DNA of 64,000 nt from Pleurostoma richardsiae (GCA_030052745.1 JANBVO010000006.1:930001-994000), one strand, 5' to 3'. Shown: positions 1-11,373, counted from the first letter of the stretch. Made by a program: numbers and translations. Notes: generated by a model from the sequence alone, not told the origin.

Positions 1-58
1 GACGGCCAGCAAAAATATTGTCTTGTTCGGGAAACCAGTGGATAAAGTGAAGACTTAC

Positions 59-229
59 GGAAAGTTTTGATGCATCGTCAACTTCATCTGTCTCTTTATA
101 AGCAGAGAAGTCATACATGTTGCCAAAGATTCCGATAAGGAACAAGAACCCAGCCAGTAGCCGTTCGGCGGTAGTGTCTTCGCGTTGATGCGCGTCTCGG
201 CTCGCAGTTGGCTCTTTTTGAGGCTCCCA
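59..229 (-). CDS. Possible internal exon of a minus-strand gene leaving the window (unidentified)
   Basis: On the minus strand a 57-codon frame is open from 229 to 59 and ends exactly at a consensus donor (GTAAGT, starting at 58). The composition looks protein-like: a charged start, a hydrophobic stretch around AGFLFLIGIFGN, then an acidic tail ending DDASKLS. A stop lies just upstream in frame at 230-232, so the exon would need an acceptor near 216-229 or a start at the internal ATG of the GNMYDF stretch. A second frame on the same strand (to 426) is also open but reads through the donor. The family is not recognised. If real, the rest of the gene lies left of the window. The call rests on the donor and composition only. 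Confidence 0.3.
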
Positions 230-384
230 TTAACAAAGAGTATCGTCAGCCTTCCCCAATAAATAAATGGTTGCACAACACTTTCATCCATTAGAGCGAG
301 AGGATCCACCGAAAGTGCAATGTTCAATCCGAATTGGTCGGGATGCGAGAAACCGAGCGCATTTCTGATGGTTTGATAGCACCT

Positions 385-665
385 GCGGTTGGCTCCCTGT
401 GAGGCACGATGTGCACTTTTCCACAATTAACCAGTTGTCAGGCCGCGCTTGCATCGCGCGAAATATCTGTCGAGCTGCAAGGAAAGTAATCTTCTTTTGC
501 GGTTGGCTCATTGTGAGGCACGGATGAGCACTTCTCCGCAATTAACCAGTTGTGAGGCTGCTCGCGCATCGCGCGAAATATCTATCGAGCTGCATTCTTC
601 TGCGGTTGGCTCATTGTTGAGGTACGCAAATGCACTTCCCTCACAATTGGCCAATTTTGAGGCTG
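385..665. repeat. Degenerate tandem repeat, unit about 103-114 bases, about 2.5 copies
   Basis: Three units begin at 385, 499 and 602 with the same word, GCGGTTGGCTC. The first two can be aligned over their whole length: they share an AATTAACCAGTTGT block, a CATCGCGCGAAATATCT block and a TCGAGCTGCA block. They look roughly 85% identical by eye. The third keeps only its first 65 bases or so. A diverged start of a fourth copy may lie at 204 (GCAGTTGGCTC). Spacings are 114 and 103 bases, so no reading frame is kept across all copies. No known element was recognised. Confidence 0.8.
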
Positions 666-892
666 CTTATCACGGCAGGTCTCCGTAGTGATTGGTTAAT
701 CATATCGAGCACAGTCTCGATGAATTTGCAAGCAGCGGGCAGTATGTTGGCACTTAATCAGCCTGATAAAGGAGTTCTGAAGAGGAACGGGGCTATATAT
801 CGTTGGTGGTTGTCTCACCCGAAGCGCATTCTGTAGTTCCTTTGGCAGCTCAACCTCCCTCCCCTGAATTTCATACACTTCATCTCTAATCA

Positions 893-935
893 ACAGTCCT
901 GGGCATAACTACTTTTTGAAGTAGCCCAGGACTGT
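893..935. other. Strong imperfect hairpin (inverted repeat)
   Basis: ACAGTCCTGGG at 893-903 is the exact reverse complement of CCCAGGACTGT at 925-935. Inside it CTACTT (909-914) pairs with AAGTAG (919-924) around the loop TTTG. Only five bases (904-908) bulge on one side. That makes 17 paired bases in 43. It sits between the tandem repeat and the zinc-finger frame. It could be a small inverted-repeat element remnant, an RNA hairpin or a protein-binding palindrome. Confidence 0.75.
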
Positions 936-961
936 GCAGTTTTCAACTCCGTTCCCATTAA

Positions 962-1639
962 GAACAGGAGTCGGGTCTCCCGTGCGCTCAGCAGGAGGCC
1001 CGCACCGCCGAACCCTTGTCAAGCAACAAGCCGCGTGCTGGTAGAGCTTTCAGTCAACACGACTCCTCTTACCGTTCGGACGACTACGATCCTTCAGCAC
1101 CCTCGTCAGAAGCATTCGAGTATCTCTGCCGTAGTGGTTGTGTGAGTGACGACGCACGCGAGGCTCGCGGTGCGCACGGAAGTTCCACACCACTCGCTCA
1201 TCTCTCGTTTCCAGAGAACGAGTGTGCCGACAGTGTCCATTCAGGATTAGGAGTTTCTTCTACTGCTCAGCAAGACAATTTTTTGGGTTACAACGGTCTT
1301 GACGCCCACAATCTCCCTCACTCTCCCATACCAGACTCTACCCACCCTTGGGAGGAAATTCAACAGCAGTCTTACAGTTCGACCCCGGCCGAAACTACGG
1401 CAGGCTTCCAAGAGGATAGCACCTCTCGCAAGCGTTGTGGCATTTGCAAGGGGAGCTTCGCTGGGAACAACGTCTTGAAGCGTCATGTCGAAACCGTACA
1501 TGGAAATAGCTCCGTCTACTGGGTTTGTACTGTCAAGAATTGCAACAAGTATGGGGAGCCAGTGCCTAGGAAGGATAATTTCAGGCGGCACTGCAGGAAG
1601 AGACACCCGACGGTGAATCTAGAACAGTTTGGTCTTTGA
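962..1639 (+). CDS. C2H2 zinc-finger protein, 3' part, start unresolved
   Basis: The frame is open from 962 to the TGA ending at 1639. It ends with two zinc-finger-like units. One has spacing C-x2-C-x12-H-x4-H (starting CGIC). The other is C-x4-C-x15-H-x4-H (starting CTVKNC), with the RKDNFRRH stretch common in fungal C2H2 proteins. The preceding 130 or so residues are Ser/Asp-rich and low in structure. No methionine codon occurs anywhere in the open frame. An upstream exon must therefore be spliced in (possible acceptors end at 967 and 991), or the copy is a relic. A TATA-like CTATATAT at 793-800 lies upstream. A transcription-factor role is inferred from the fingers only. Confidence 0.5.
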   Translation, partial: EQESGLPCAQQEARTAEPLSSNKPRAGRAFSQHDSSYRSDDYDPSAPSSEAFEYLCRSGCVSDDAREARGAHGSSTPLAHLSFPENECADSVHSGLGVSSTAQQDNFLGYNGLDAHNLPHSPIPDSTHPWEEIQQQSYSSTPAETTAGFQEDSTSRKRCGICKGSFAGNNVLKRHVETVHGNSSVYWVCTVKNCNKYGEPVPRKDNFRRHCRKRHPTVNLEQFGL

Positions 1640-3418
1640 ATATGCACGCGTCTACGTTTCTTTTCGATGGGAGGCAGCTGTAGAAGACTTCTTAGGATCG
1701 AAGGTCTTTCCAACGTCTCATCATCGCCCTAGAGAAGGCAGATAGTCAATATAGACCATTCCTTGTGGTGTATCTCCAGATTATCTAGTCCGAGACTGAT
1801 AGTTTCCAGATCTAGGAGGTGGAAATTCAGAGCCGAAGCTTCACGGATAGCCGGTCATGAGCGACCTGCACAGACACCATTCACAGGATCTTGTGAGAGA
1901 GAAGACAATTTGATGATGTCGAGGTTTCTGTCCCATGATGCGCTCAGAATTTTGAGTCAATGTGTCAGTGCCAGGTAATAGATAGGGCAAACAGCGTATA
2001 ATCTATTAGACCAGAGTACCTATTACAACCACACCTTGACGCTGCATCTACAGCAAGCACTCACCTATTTTCCCTGATGAAGACGGCCGTCGAGACGTCC
2101 ATCGCAGGATACAGAGTCGCTAATCATCTGGTTCTCGTAGCCTACAGAGGTTTTCGACGATATCGATAATAGTATCTTGGGAGATATCCTCATCGTGACA
2201 CCTATGCGAACTCTGCACGTCTCTATAATTGAATTTATATTGATTAGTCTATCGAGACGTTTCTCAGGGAGATCTTGCTGCAGTGGAGAGGGAGACCTTG
2301 TCTGGGTATTTCAGATTTGCATCATTACGTAGTGTGTTGCTGGCATTAAGTTTAAGACTGAAAAAGCTTTGATGGTCCCGCGCACTTTTTGAGAAAACAA
2401 GTGGGCGTCGGGTTGGATTGACTGGGAGAGTGCCTGGTTCGGTTAGGTGCGTCTAAGTCCGGCAATCGATCGTTGCGAATGCTTTGTTATGTGCATCTGA
2501 CTCCCCAAGTTCGCGACTGTATAGCGGGCGTTCCGAGGGCCAGCTCCGAGGTGCCAATCCGATGCCAGCCGGTTCGGCACCGGATCCCGGCTCCGGTGCT
2601 TGGGATAGAATTCGATTCGGAGGATATACTATTGGGAGATGGTCTGTGGCCCCTATCCGCAAACCGCCTCTCATCTCCCTCTGATTTGACTAACTTGGGC
2701 CTGTCAGTTCCACATAGGGCATTCTCCATCTGCAGGTTGACCGCGAGCCTCGGGGTTACGAAGCTTGCCCCCCGACGCCCCAGCATCGTGCAGCTCGGTC
2801 TCTTCCGTGCCACCACATGCAGGAGCTGTGATTGCGCAGGGGGGTTCTCACTTGTCATCTGCAGTGAGACGTGCGCAACCTCCGATGACCGAGAAGGTCG
2901 GCATATTGAGACAGGAAACTCGGGCTGAGACGATGGCGAAGATGGATTTGCTCCCGAACTGCTCACCCTTATTGAATTCGCCGAACTCTGTCTGTATTTA
3001 AGGCAAGGCAGCTTTCCGCTGCACCGCGTCACCATCTTTTTGTACCTATCCTGGGAGACCGAATTCTAGTTGCGGCCATCTCCGTGACCCTGTCTTGTAA
3101 TCCTTCGCCTCTTACTCGACGACGCCTTGCCGTACTGAGCAGGCCCAAGAGGTTCAAACCCACCCGGGCGGTCCTTATCTGATCCGCCGCCCTGCAACGG
3201 CACGCCCGAGGGCCGAGTACCTCCGAGCCCGGTCCACGCCATCGAGCCCCACCATCCCGCATCCCTTGGGGCGCCGATTTGGTGGCCCCGCCATCACGAT
3301 AATGGTTACTCCTGCCTCGGGCAGGGGGCGATCCTCCTCCCCCTCCGGCGCAAGGCCCTCAGGAAGCAGAGCACCGGCCAGAAGACCACCGGGTAACAGC
3401 AGCAACAGCAGGTGGACG
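1640..3418. other. No supported gene
   Basis: Only short overlapping frames on both strands are present, without recognisable domains. 2050-2400 is noticeably richer in A and T. 3060-3418 is GC-rich and probably holds the promoter and leader of the next gene. An in-frame ATG at 3302 would lengthen that protein but is not needed. Confidence 0.5.
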
Positions 3419-4563
3419 ATGACGAGCAGCCTCAAGTCGCTGATCGGCAGCGCGAAGCGCCTGGCCATCGGCAACAGCGGCCACAGCGCGGGCATCGACG
3501 AGCTGTTCTCCAAGGTCGACCCGGCGGTGGACGGCGATGATTGCCTGCGCGACTGCGAGGACTGCGCCGTGCACTACCCCAGGAACTTCAAGGTCGAGCA
3601 GAATGACGAGCTGTACGGCCTCGTCAAGGGCTGGAGCACGCACGTGCTGGTCGCCACCGGCAAGAGCGACTGGGTGCGCGATGTCGAGGACGAGAAGGGC
3701 AGCGTCATGCAAGCCATTGGCAAGGCCGAGAAGCCCAAGAACGGCGTGAGCACCCCCCCGGGATGCCTCCTATAGCGCCCTTTTCTCAACTAACGCCTGT
3801 GCACGCGACCTAGAAACTGATGCTGTCCGCCTCCAACATACCCACACCGCACCACACAAGCGACTACTCCGAGCCGACGACGGTCCTCCTCCTCCCCGCC
3901 TTCACCATCATCGAGCACGTCACCCCGGCCTCCGTCCCGGCCCTCATATCCTCCTACGTCGACGCCGCCCCGACGAACGCCTCCCCGCTCGCGCCCGCCT
4001 CCCTCCCGCGCTCCCTGCCCCCGCCCGCCGACGCCCCCGAGGCCGCCGCCAAGCTCGCCGGCCTCACCTCCCGGCCCTGCCCGCACGCCGCGCTCGTGCT
4101 GCTCTGCTCCCAGCGCACGCGCGACGCGCGCTGCGGCCAGTCCGCGCCGCTGATCCGCAAGGAGCTGGAGCGCCACCTGCGGCCCCTGGGGCTGTACCGC
4201 GACCTGGACGACGAGCGGCCCGGCGGCGTGGGCATCTACTTCATCTCGCACGTCGGCGGGCACAAGTACTCGGCCAACGTCATGGTGTACCGGCGGCCGG
4301 ACGCGTTCGGGCTCGACGGCGCGGAACGCGCCAAGGCCAGCGGGGGCGGGGAGGCGCTGAAGCCGAAGATCAAGACGGCGGCGGAGCTGGAGGCGGAGGA
4401 GTACGGCGCGGTGGGCGCGGCGCAGTGCATATGGCTGGCGAGGGTGCGGCCCGAGGACGTCGAAGGGCTGGTCAAATACACGATATTGCAGGGCAAGGTG
4501 GTGCAGCCCGAGAGGCAGCTCAGGGGCGGGTTTGATAGGTCGAAGGGGCTGCTGAGCTGGTAG
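3419..4563 (+). CDS. Apd1/Aim32-like sucrase/ferredoxin-domain Fe-S protein
   Basis: Two exons, 3419-3745 and 3814-4563, join in phase 0 across a 68-base intron with branch-like CTAAC and acceptor TAG. They give 358 residues. The N-terminal half has the family stretch VATGKSDWVRDVEDEKGSV. The C-terminal half has the thioredoxin-like CSQRTRDARCG segment (Cys207, Cys216) followed by HVGGH (His255, His259) and an NVMVY strand. Apd1 and Aim32 in yeast bind a [2Fe-2S] cluster through two cysteines and two histidines, and all four candidate ligands are present here. Yeast members are cytosolic (Apd1) or mitochondrial (Aim32). The chosen start gives no clear mitochondrial presequence, so the compartment is open. 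The in-frame ATG at 3302 would add a basic Ser/Pro-rich extension. Confidence 0.88.
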
Positions 4564-4960
4564 GGACGCAGGGAGGAAGCCAGGATACTTTACCGCGAAG
4601 GGTCCCTAGGCAAGCCGCATTAGACATTTACTCGTATAATGTAAATAAAACTAGTAGACACCTTGGTTTGCGGCGTTGGATGCTTGACGCGACAGACAAC
4701 AAGGTAGCTTGACCAGTCTAGATGGCGAGGCAACACTCGGAAAACTTTGATGATTGAAAGTGGAAGTCATTTCTCACGTACAAGTAGCTACACTGACACA
4801 TGGCCTGCGATGTGCGGCTTGCAGACCGAGTCAAAGTCCAGAGGCACCATAGACCGCAGACTCTCCGAGACGTATGCATAGCCATGTCTCTCAGAGCAGC
4901 AAGGGGTATTTCGAGCGATAAAACAAAGCCAACCGACCGTATCAAGCTTCCGCGCGCAGT
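4564..4960. other. Convergent 3' flanks
   Basis: This stretch lies between the stops of the Apd1-like gene (plus) and RXT2 (minus). It is A/T-richer than its neighbours, fits two 3' untranslated regions and carries no frame worth calling. Confidence 0.5.
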
Positions 4961-6659
4961 CTACTTCCTGTTTCTCGTCTTCTTCTGCGTCTGCGTCGTC
5001 TCCTCTTCTTCCTCGTCCTGCCCTTTCTTGAGGTCCTCGGTGAGGCCCCACTCCTCCTTGTCGTACCAGTCCTCGCCGTCGGACATGTCCCTGTTGGCGC
5101 CGACGTGGGCCTCCGTCTTGGCCCACCGCAAAACCGTCTTACGGAGGCGGTCCGCCTTCATGAGGCCCATGAACAGCTTGTTGGCGCCGCGGCAGACCTC
5201 CTCCTGCTTCTGGACATAGAGCTGCAGGAGCCTCCGGACGTCTTCGGCCTCCTGCTCGGGGAGGCCTAGGTCACGACTCGGGTGGGCCGCTGAGGGAGCT
5301 AGGAATATGGGGTGAATAAACGACTCGTCGATCACGTCGGGGGTGGGCGATGTGGCTCGGCTGCCGGGATGGTCAGAACCAGCCGGCGGATGATCATCAA
5401 GGCGATTCTGAGCGTCTTCGGTTGCACCGTCGTCTCGCATCTTAACGTCTTCGTCCGGTGCCGGCGCCTTCCCACTCTCCTGCTCGCGCTTATGTGTCTT
5501 GTTCTCGTCTTCATTTCCGGGGGCATCCCCGTTCTCCTGTGACTTGTGTGGCTGGTTGTCTGTCACTGGTGCCCGACCTTCCTGTCCCAGCATTTTGTCC
5601 TCTCCAGGGTGCGAAGAATCTGCTTCATTCTGTTTCGCTCCGTCAGGAACTGACCCATCTTGGCCATCAGCGTCAGCCATAGCGACATCTTCCGCGGAAC
5701 TCTTCGCTTCGTTGGCACTCTTGCTTATAGGGGTGTCCTTGCTCGCCTTGGCCAAGACGCTGTCGTGTGCTTTTTCAGCTGATCGTTCTCCATTGACGCT
5801 GGATGTTGTCGTATTTGCCGTCTCCTCTACGGTGGGACCCTTAACACCCCGGCTGGCCAGCCGCGCCAGGTAGTCGTCATCGAAGTATTCGAGGTCTTCC
5901 GGGCCTAGCATCATCTCGCAGGGCACCCACGTGTGGTCGCCGCTCAGTCGCGTTAGAAGAGGCCGTACTTTCCAGAGGGCCGCGTTCTCCTTCTGCACTA
6001 GGTTACGGCCTTGTACTGCTAATTCGGTCAGAGCTTTCGAGGTGAACGGTTTCGACATGGTGGGATGTGTCGGCAGGTCTGTGACGGCGGTCAAAGGCGC
6101 CAGAAGGTCTAGTAACGGATTAGCAATTACACAGGTTACAAATAGCGACGAGGCCGTGGCGGATACATACGCTCAAGTCGGACGCCGGCATATGGGTCAT
6201 CCTCGGCGGCAGAGGTGAGCGCCTCCTGGACGCGGTCGTCGTCATCGTCGCTATCGATGCCGTAGCCGTCTTCGTCAACAAGGGGTGGGTTCCGACTAAT
6301 GATCGCGCGCTGATACCCAGCGTGTTCGACGACCTGCAGCGATACCATTAGGCCTCTGACACGAGGGAGTCGGGTATTGCGAGAAGGTTGCCAACCTCTT
6401 TGTAGACTGCAGGGCCGGTCGGCGGCCCTAACTTGCCCTCGTGTACAAATCTCGCCCTCTTCTTCAGCTTGTAACCGCGATTGGTGGCGTGCTCTATGGA
6501 GGAATCGGAGTCCGACTCTGGAGGAAAACGAAGGTTAGCCGAGAGTGGTAGGAAGGTAGAGAGTGGGCGGCGGGGATGCGCACCGTAGGCTTTGCGCTTA
6601 ACAGCCTTCCTCATAGCCGCGACTGTCTCGGCGATCATAAGCTGCTCCCGGGAAGACAT
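4961..6659 (-). CDS. RXT2: RXT2-like subunit of the Rpd3L histone deacetylase complex
   Basis: Four exons on the minus strand, 6659-6584, 6517-6396, 6333-6171 and 6108-4961, keep frame and give 502 residues. The RXT2 N-terminal domain is rebuilt across the junctions: a NRGYKLKKRARFVHEGKL block, then VEHAGYQRAIISRNPP, then LLAPLTAVTDLPTHPTMS and SGDHTWVPCEM. The middle (about 190-390) is acidic, Ser/Glu-rich and probably disordered. The C-terminus keeps DMSDGEDWYDKEEWGL, then an acidic and basic tail. In yeast Rxt2 belongs to the large Rpd3 corepressor complex in the nucleus. Introns are 62-66 bases. The start ATG at 6659 follows a GC-rich minisatellite and is divergent to TRAPPC11. Confidence 0.9.
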
Positions 6660-6730
6660 CTTGATCAGGCCGCCTGGTCGGCAATCCCGACAGAATGAAG
6701 GCAGAGAAGGGCGAGGGGAGAGGCCAGGTC

Positions 6731-6782
6731 GAGGCGCGAGGACGAGGCGCGAGGAGGAGGCGCGAGGAGGAGGCGCGAGGAA
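6731..6782. repeat. 13-base minisatellite, four copies
   Basis: GAGGCGCGAGGAS is repeated head to tail at 6731, 6744, 6757 and 6770, with only the last base changing. It lies 72-123 bases upstream of the RXT2 start codon, in its leader or core promoter. Confidence 0.9.
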
Positions 6783-7588
6783 GAGTAGACACGAAATGAA
6801 TCAGGCGGGCCGAGAGAGTCTGAGCCTGAGAAACGGGCGGTAAAAGCTCGGGTTTGTGCCGTTTTCCAGTGTTTAGCTTTTCTGATTAGATTAATGGTAG
6901 AGGCCGAGTCGATTACGACCTGGGAAAGCGGTAGAGTTCGTCCCGAGAGGTTCGGCGAAGGAGGAGGTTTGTTTGTGGAGGGAGGGAAGAGGCAGGATGA
7001 AGCGCCTATGGGGGGCGTGTACCGAACCACACGCATCGCATCGGCGCTCCCGCTCAGTGACGCCGACCGTACCCTTCCCACCTGAACATTTTCTGCCGCG
7101 TCTGACCGCCCGGGAGCTCGTCCCGCCCAGTGAGGGACAGCTTGGACAGGGGCCATCTGTCGCAAGAACAGTGAGAAAGCTGCCAGCTGCGGAGCCCATT
7201 CAAGCAATTCTGTGGGCTTTGGTGAACTGCTGATGAGTCTATGTCAGCTACTTTTCACGAGGCCCTCATTGTGTGTTTTGTTCATGGCCGGTTGAACATG
7301 GATGGGATCCTGCATGCGATCGCTGACTGAGCCTGGTTAATGGGAGGAAACAGCAGCGACGGAAGCTGATCTGCGGTAAGCTCTGTGGCACACAGGAAGG
7401 CCGACGGTATTCACGCCGCTATAGCACCTAGCAGTCACTGATTGTTTTCTTAGTACTGCGTCCTCTCCGCCACCGTCTACTCCAACTGGTCAAGCTCGCG
7501 CAGCACGCCGTATTAGCAAGGCTTCACTTGCCTCCGTGGTCGGAAGCCCATCATAGAATCCCCATGTCGGAAACGCTTCGCCGTTACC
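6783..7588. promoter_or_regulatory. Divergent promoter region between RXT2 and TRAPPC11
   Basis: About 0.8 kb separates the minisatellite from the TRAPPC11 ATG. Open frames here overlap on both strands and show no domain. No clear TATA box is visible. Control of both genes is inferred from position alone. Confidence 0.4.
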
Positions 7589-10500
7589 ATGGACGAATAC
7601 CCCCCCTGCAGCCTGGACCATAGCGACCCTCTGCTTCTTGTCCTGGGCGTGTCCTCGACCTATGCGATCGAATCTAGTCTTGAACCAGATCTCAAAGAGG
7701 AGGCTATACTGCTTCGGTCAGAACCGCCTCCAGTCGACGATGTACACGCCGGCCCCCTGCTTCAGTATATCCAGGACGCCGATGCTTCAGACCTGCCATA
7801 CAACAGAAGAGATGCCGGAAGAAAATACAGGTTTCGCGTGAGGACCGCGGGACGGGTATGTTGAGCTGCCAGTGCACCTGCCATATGACATCCCCTGCGC
7901 TAACATCTGCACCAGAGTTATCTCCTCCCTCCCCGCCGAGTAAGGCTACCGGAGAACTTCGAAGCTACCGATGTGCCGCCTGTGCTTCACTCGCCGTTCT
8001 CACCACTGAGTCCTGCATCGCACCTGTATCCCGATGGCTTAGTCGACGCCCGGTGGCTCAGGAAACACCAAGAGCTTGTCCCGAGCGCTTTTATGTGCTT
8101 CTACACCCTTACATCGGACCCGACACTTGCATCTCTGGATGACAACAAAATCAAGACGGATATAAGTAATCTTAGAAGTGCGCTGCTGCAGTCCGGCTAC
8201 AAAAGCCGGCTAGCTGTTGTCATCTTCTCGGATCAGACAACGCCATCTACCGAAGGCGTCCAAGAACGCTTGGACAACATCCGAAGAGGAAGTGGGCTAG
8301 ATGCGAAGCTCTTCTTCTCCGTTCCAACGCACGGGTCCATAGAAGAGATCGAGCGGATAGCAGATAACACTCTGGTCATGGTTTATGCGCAGGTCCTCGA
8401 ATACTACCGAGATCTGGGTAGGCACACGAGGAAGAAGAGGGGTCGGGGAGTGGCACCACAACCGACAGTTCCTCCAACGTCAGGGACATCGCAGACCCTA
8501 TCGCTTCCTGGGTGGAATGTCCGCTATGACTTCAAATCCGCCGTCTTTGCCGAATACCGGATGGAAATGGACACCGCTCTGCGGTCTTTCGAACAGGCCT
8601 ATGAGACATTGCTTAGTGCTGATGTTCTGGACATCATTCCAAGCTGGAGCCCCAGATGGAACGAAGCGCGGATGCTGGCCGATATCATCTCTGTCCGTGT
8701 CATTCGCTGTCTCCTTTGGGATGGACGATACACGGCTGCTGTGAGACGTTGGCAACACCATCGAGATCGTATCGCCGACTTTGTGGATCGGAGGGGCCAT
8801 GGAACAAACAATTATGGCTGGGAGGCATCTGAGGCTCGTTGGGCTGTTGTAATGGCTAATCTAATCGACAAGGCCGGTATTGACGAGTTCGACCCCGCAA
8901 CTTCGATTCTGTATCTTCAACCGGATAGATTACTAGTGGCAGAGCGGCTCCAACCATGGGAGCATCTCCATCATACGGGCTACTGGTATCGTGCTGCGGC
9001 CCGTCACACGTACGCACGGCGGGCTTTGGCCTACTCCATGCCGGAGGATGACAGGCGGTCGCCGAGCATGTCTCCTGCATCGCAGGTTGCCAGCAAGGCA
9101 TTTACGTATGACACATACATGTGTCCTGAGCCGTACGAGGAGTACCCCGTCGGCCATTCTGGAGTCAACCATTCGCAAATGATCATAGGCTACCTAACTG
9201 CCGCGAAAGAGCAGTTCTCCTACAGAGGTCAGCGCCGTCTCGCCGCTGAAATCACGCTGGAATGCGCCAAAGAGCTAGCTTCCAGAAGAGCCTGGCGGGA
9301 TGTGGTGGACCTGCTCCGTCCGCTCTGGAACGACATGACTTTCCGTGCAGAAGGCTGGTTCGACATAGCAGAGGACTTATGTTGGACCCTGAGAGTCGCT
9401 GCCGTACAAACTTGCCAGGCGGATATTATCGTGCCTATTGACTGGGAATTGTTGAACAAGAGTAAGTATTCGCCGTCAGCCGAGAAGGGTTCCGTCCTTA
9501 TTAACACCTCACCACAGAGTTCACGAAACGTACGAACTGGCATTATGATATCTCGAGATCCTTGGAGGGCATCGAATCGGCGAAGCAGGACGTCAAGATT
9601 ATTGACGACACGGGCGCCTCATTCTTGTCCGCGTCGTTCATCTTTAGACATGAAGAAGGGAAGGCCGGTCAGACTTGCGCAGCACAATTATCTATCAGCT
9701 CGGATGCCTTTTCGGAATCGGCACCTGTCACGTTCCAAAGCATCGAGGTCAGCTTCGAGGGGAGTCTCAGAAGCATAACACTCAGCCACGTACCGAGCGA
9801 TGTCGCATCACGTAACACCCGTGTGATTCTAAAACGGATCACTCTGGACGAAATCACGCCCGACAACATCGAGGTATCCCAGGCTGAGGAAGAGACAAGC
9901 CCGTCTGTGCTTCGAGGAACAGGTGATCTGACGCTGGCGCCCGGCAAGACCGTGGTTTTCGAGATGGGGGTGCCGCTCAGAGAACAAGGCACGGCGGAAG
10001 CAGTACTTGCGAAGTTTACATTGGAGAATGATTCATTCTCCCTTGAACATCTCAAGATGCTTAGGAAGCCTAGTATGCGAGGCGTCTGGTTCCTGTCCCC
10101 GGCGTCAAGCAGACCAGTTGCACGGGCGAACCCCTATTCGATTCGAATCCTTCCTCGGCCCCCAAAACTGGAGATTGAGCCGCTGAACCTCCGAGACCAA
10201 TATTACACAAACGAACCTGTTGAGCTTCGGTTCAAAATCTTCAACGAAGAAGACTGCGATGCCAGTGCTAAATTCGACATTGCCTTGTACGGGGAGCAGC
10301 CCCCCAACTTCAGGCTCAGAATTGGAGACCAGGTGGAGACCAGGGCGCTTGCCGACGGCGAGGAATCAAGACTGTCTGGCGTCTCTCTGGGCTCTATCAA
10401 GAGTGCTGAGTCTACGCCTGTCACCGTCACCATTACTCCTATAGAACGCATGAGCTCGTACGGCCTGACGCTCAGGGTTTTGTATCATCTCGTCACTGAT

Positions 10501-11373
10501 CCCGCAACACCGATCATCCAAACCAAGGAGCTCCAGCTTAATGTCGCGAGTCCCTTCGAAGCCAACTACGACCTGCTACCGCGGGTACATCCGGATCCCT
10601 GGCCCAGTCTCTTCGACTATGAGGGTATTCAAGATCTCTCCGACTCTGGCAATGAAATTCAGCAGCCACATGGCCTGTCCCAGAAGTGGTGTCTCTTTAC
10701 TCGGTATGCTTCTTTTGCGGCCGAGGACCTCGTTGTCAAAGAAGTCGACATCGAGATTGCATCAGCTCAAAGGGTCAGGTGCCACACCTCCAAGCGCGCA
10801 AGCCTCCCTGTGGATGGGCTTCAGGTTAGCCCAAAGACTATCGAAGAGGCAGAGTTTGACGTAGTCGCTCAAAAAATGAGCCTGGACGACCGGAGCCCCG
10901 CAAGCCTCGATCTGTCCTTCATAATCAAGTGGACGCGCCTAGATGACGACTCGGCCATCATCAACCGGACGGTCCTCCCAGTCCCGAGGATGAACATTTT
11001 CGGGACGGAGCCACGCGTCCTAGCGTCCGTCTCGTACGTTGACCAGCCTGCCCGACTCATATTCCTCACCCTCAACATCGAAAACCCTTCGAATCACTTC
11101 CTGACTTTTGGTCTGAGTATGGAACCGAGCGACGAGTTCGCCTTCTCCGGAGCGAAGCAGGTGACTTTGAACGTGCTTCCTGTGTCTCGGCGATCCGTGA
11201 CCTACAGGCTGCTGCCACTCGTGCGCGGTGCATGGATCAAGCCTTTGCTGGTAGTCAGGGACAAGTATTTCCAGAAGGTGCTGCGGATCATCCCAACAGA
11301 TGGGATGAAGCTCGACAAGGATGGGTTCCTGATTTGGGTGCCAGAGGAGGAGGAGGAGGTCAAAACCGACTAG
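7589..11373 (+). CDS. TRAPPC11 homologue (foie gras / Gryzun), vesicle trafficking
   Basis: Three exons, 7589-7855, 7916-9461 and 9518-11373, give 1222 residues. Intron 1 (60 bases, GTATGT donor) joins the family motif YLLPPRRVRLPE. Intron 2 (56 bases, GTAAGT donor) restores KFTKRTNWHYDISRSLEG. The foie gras-type helical region spans roughly residues 285-600. The C-terminal third is the beta-rich Gryzun domain, beginning around SFLSASFIF. TRAPPC11 is a large subunit of the TRAPPIII tethering complex, which acts in ER-Golgi transport and autophagy and is present in filamentous fungi. The last residues are acidic (EEEEEVKTD). Length and domain order fit the family. Confidence 0.92.
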
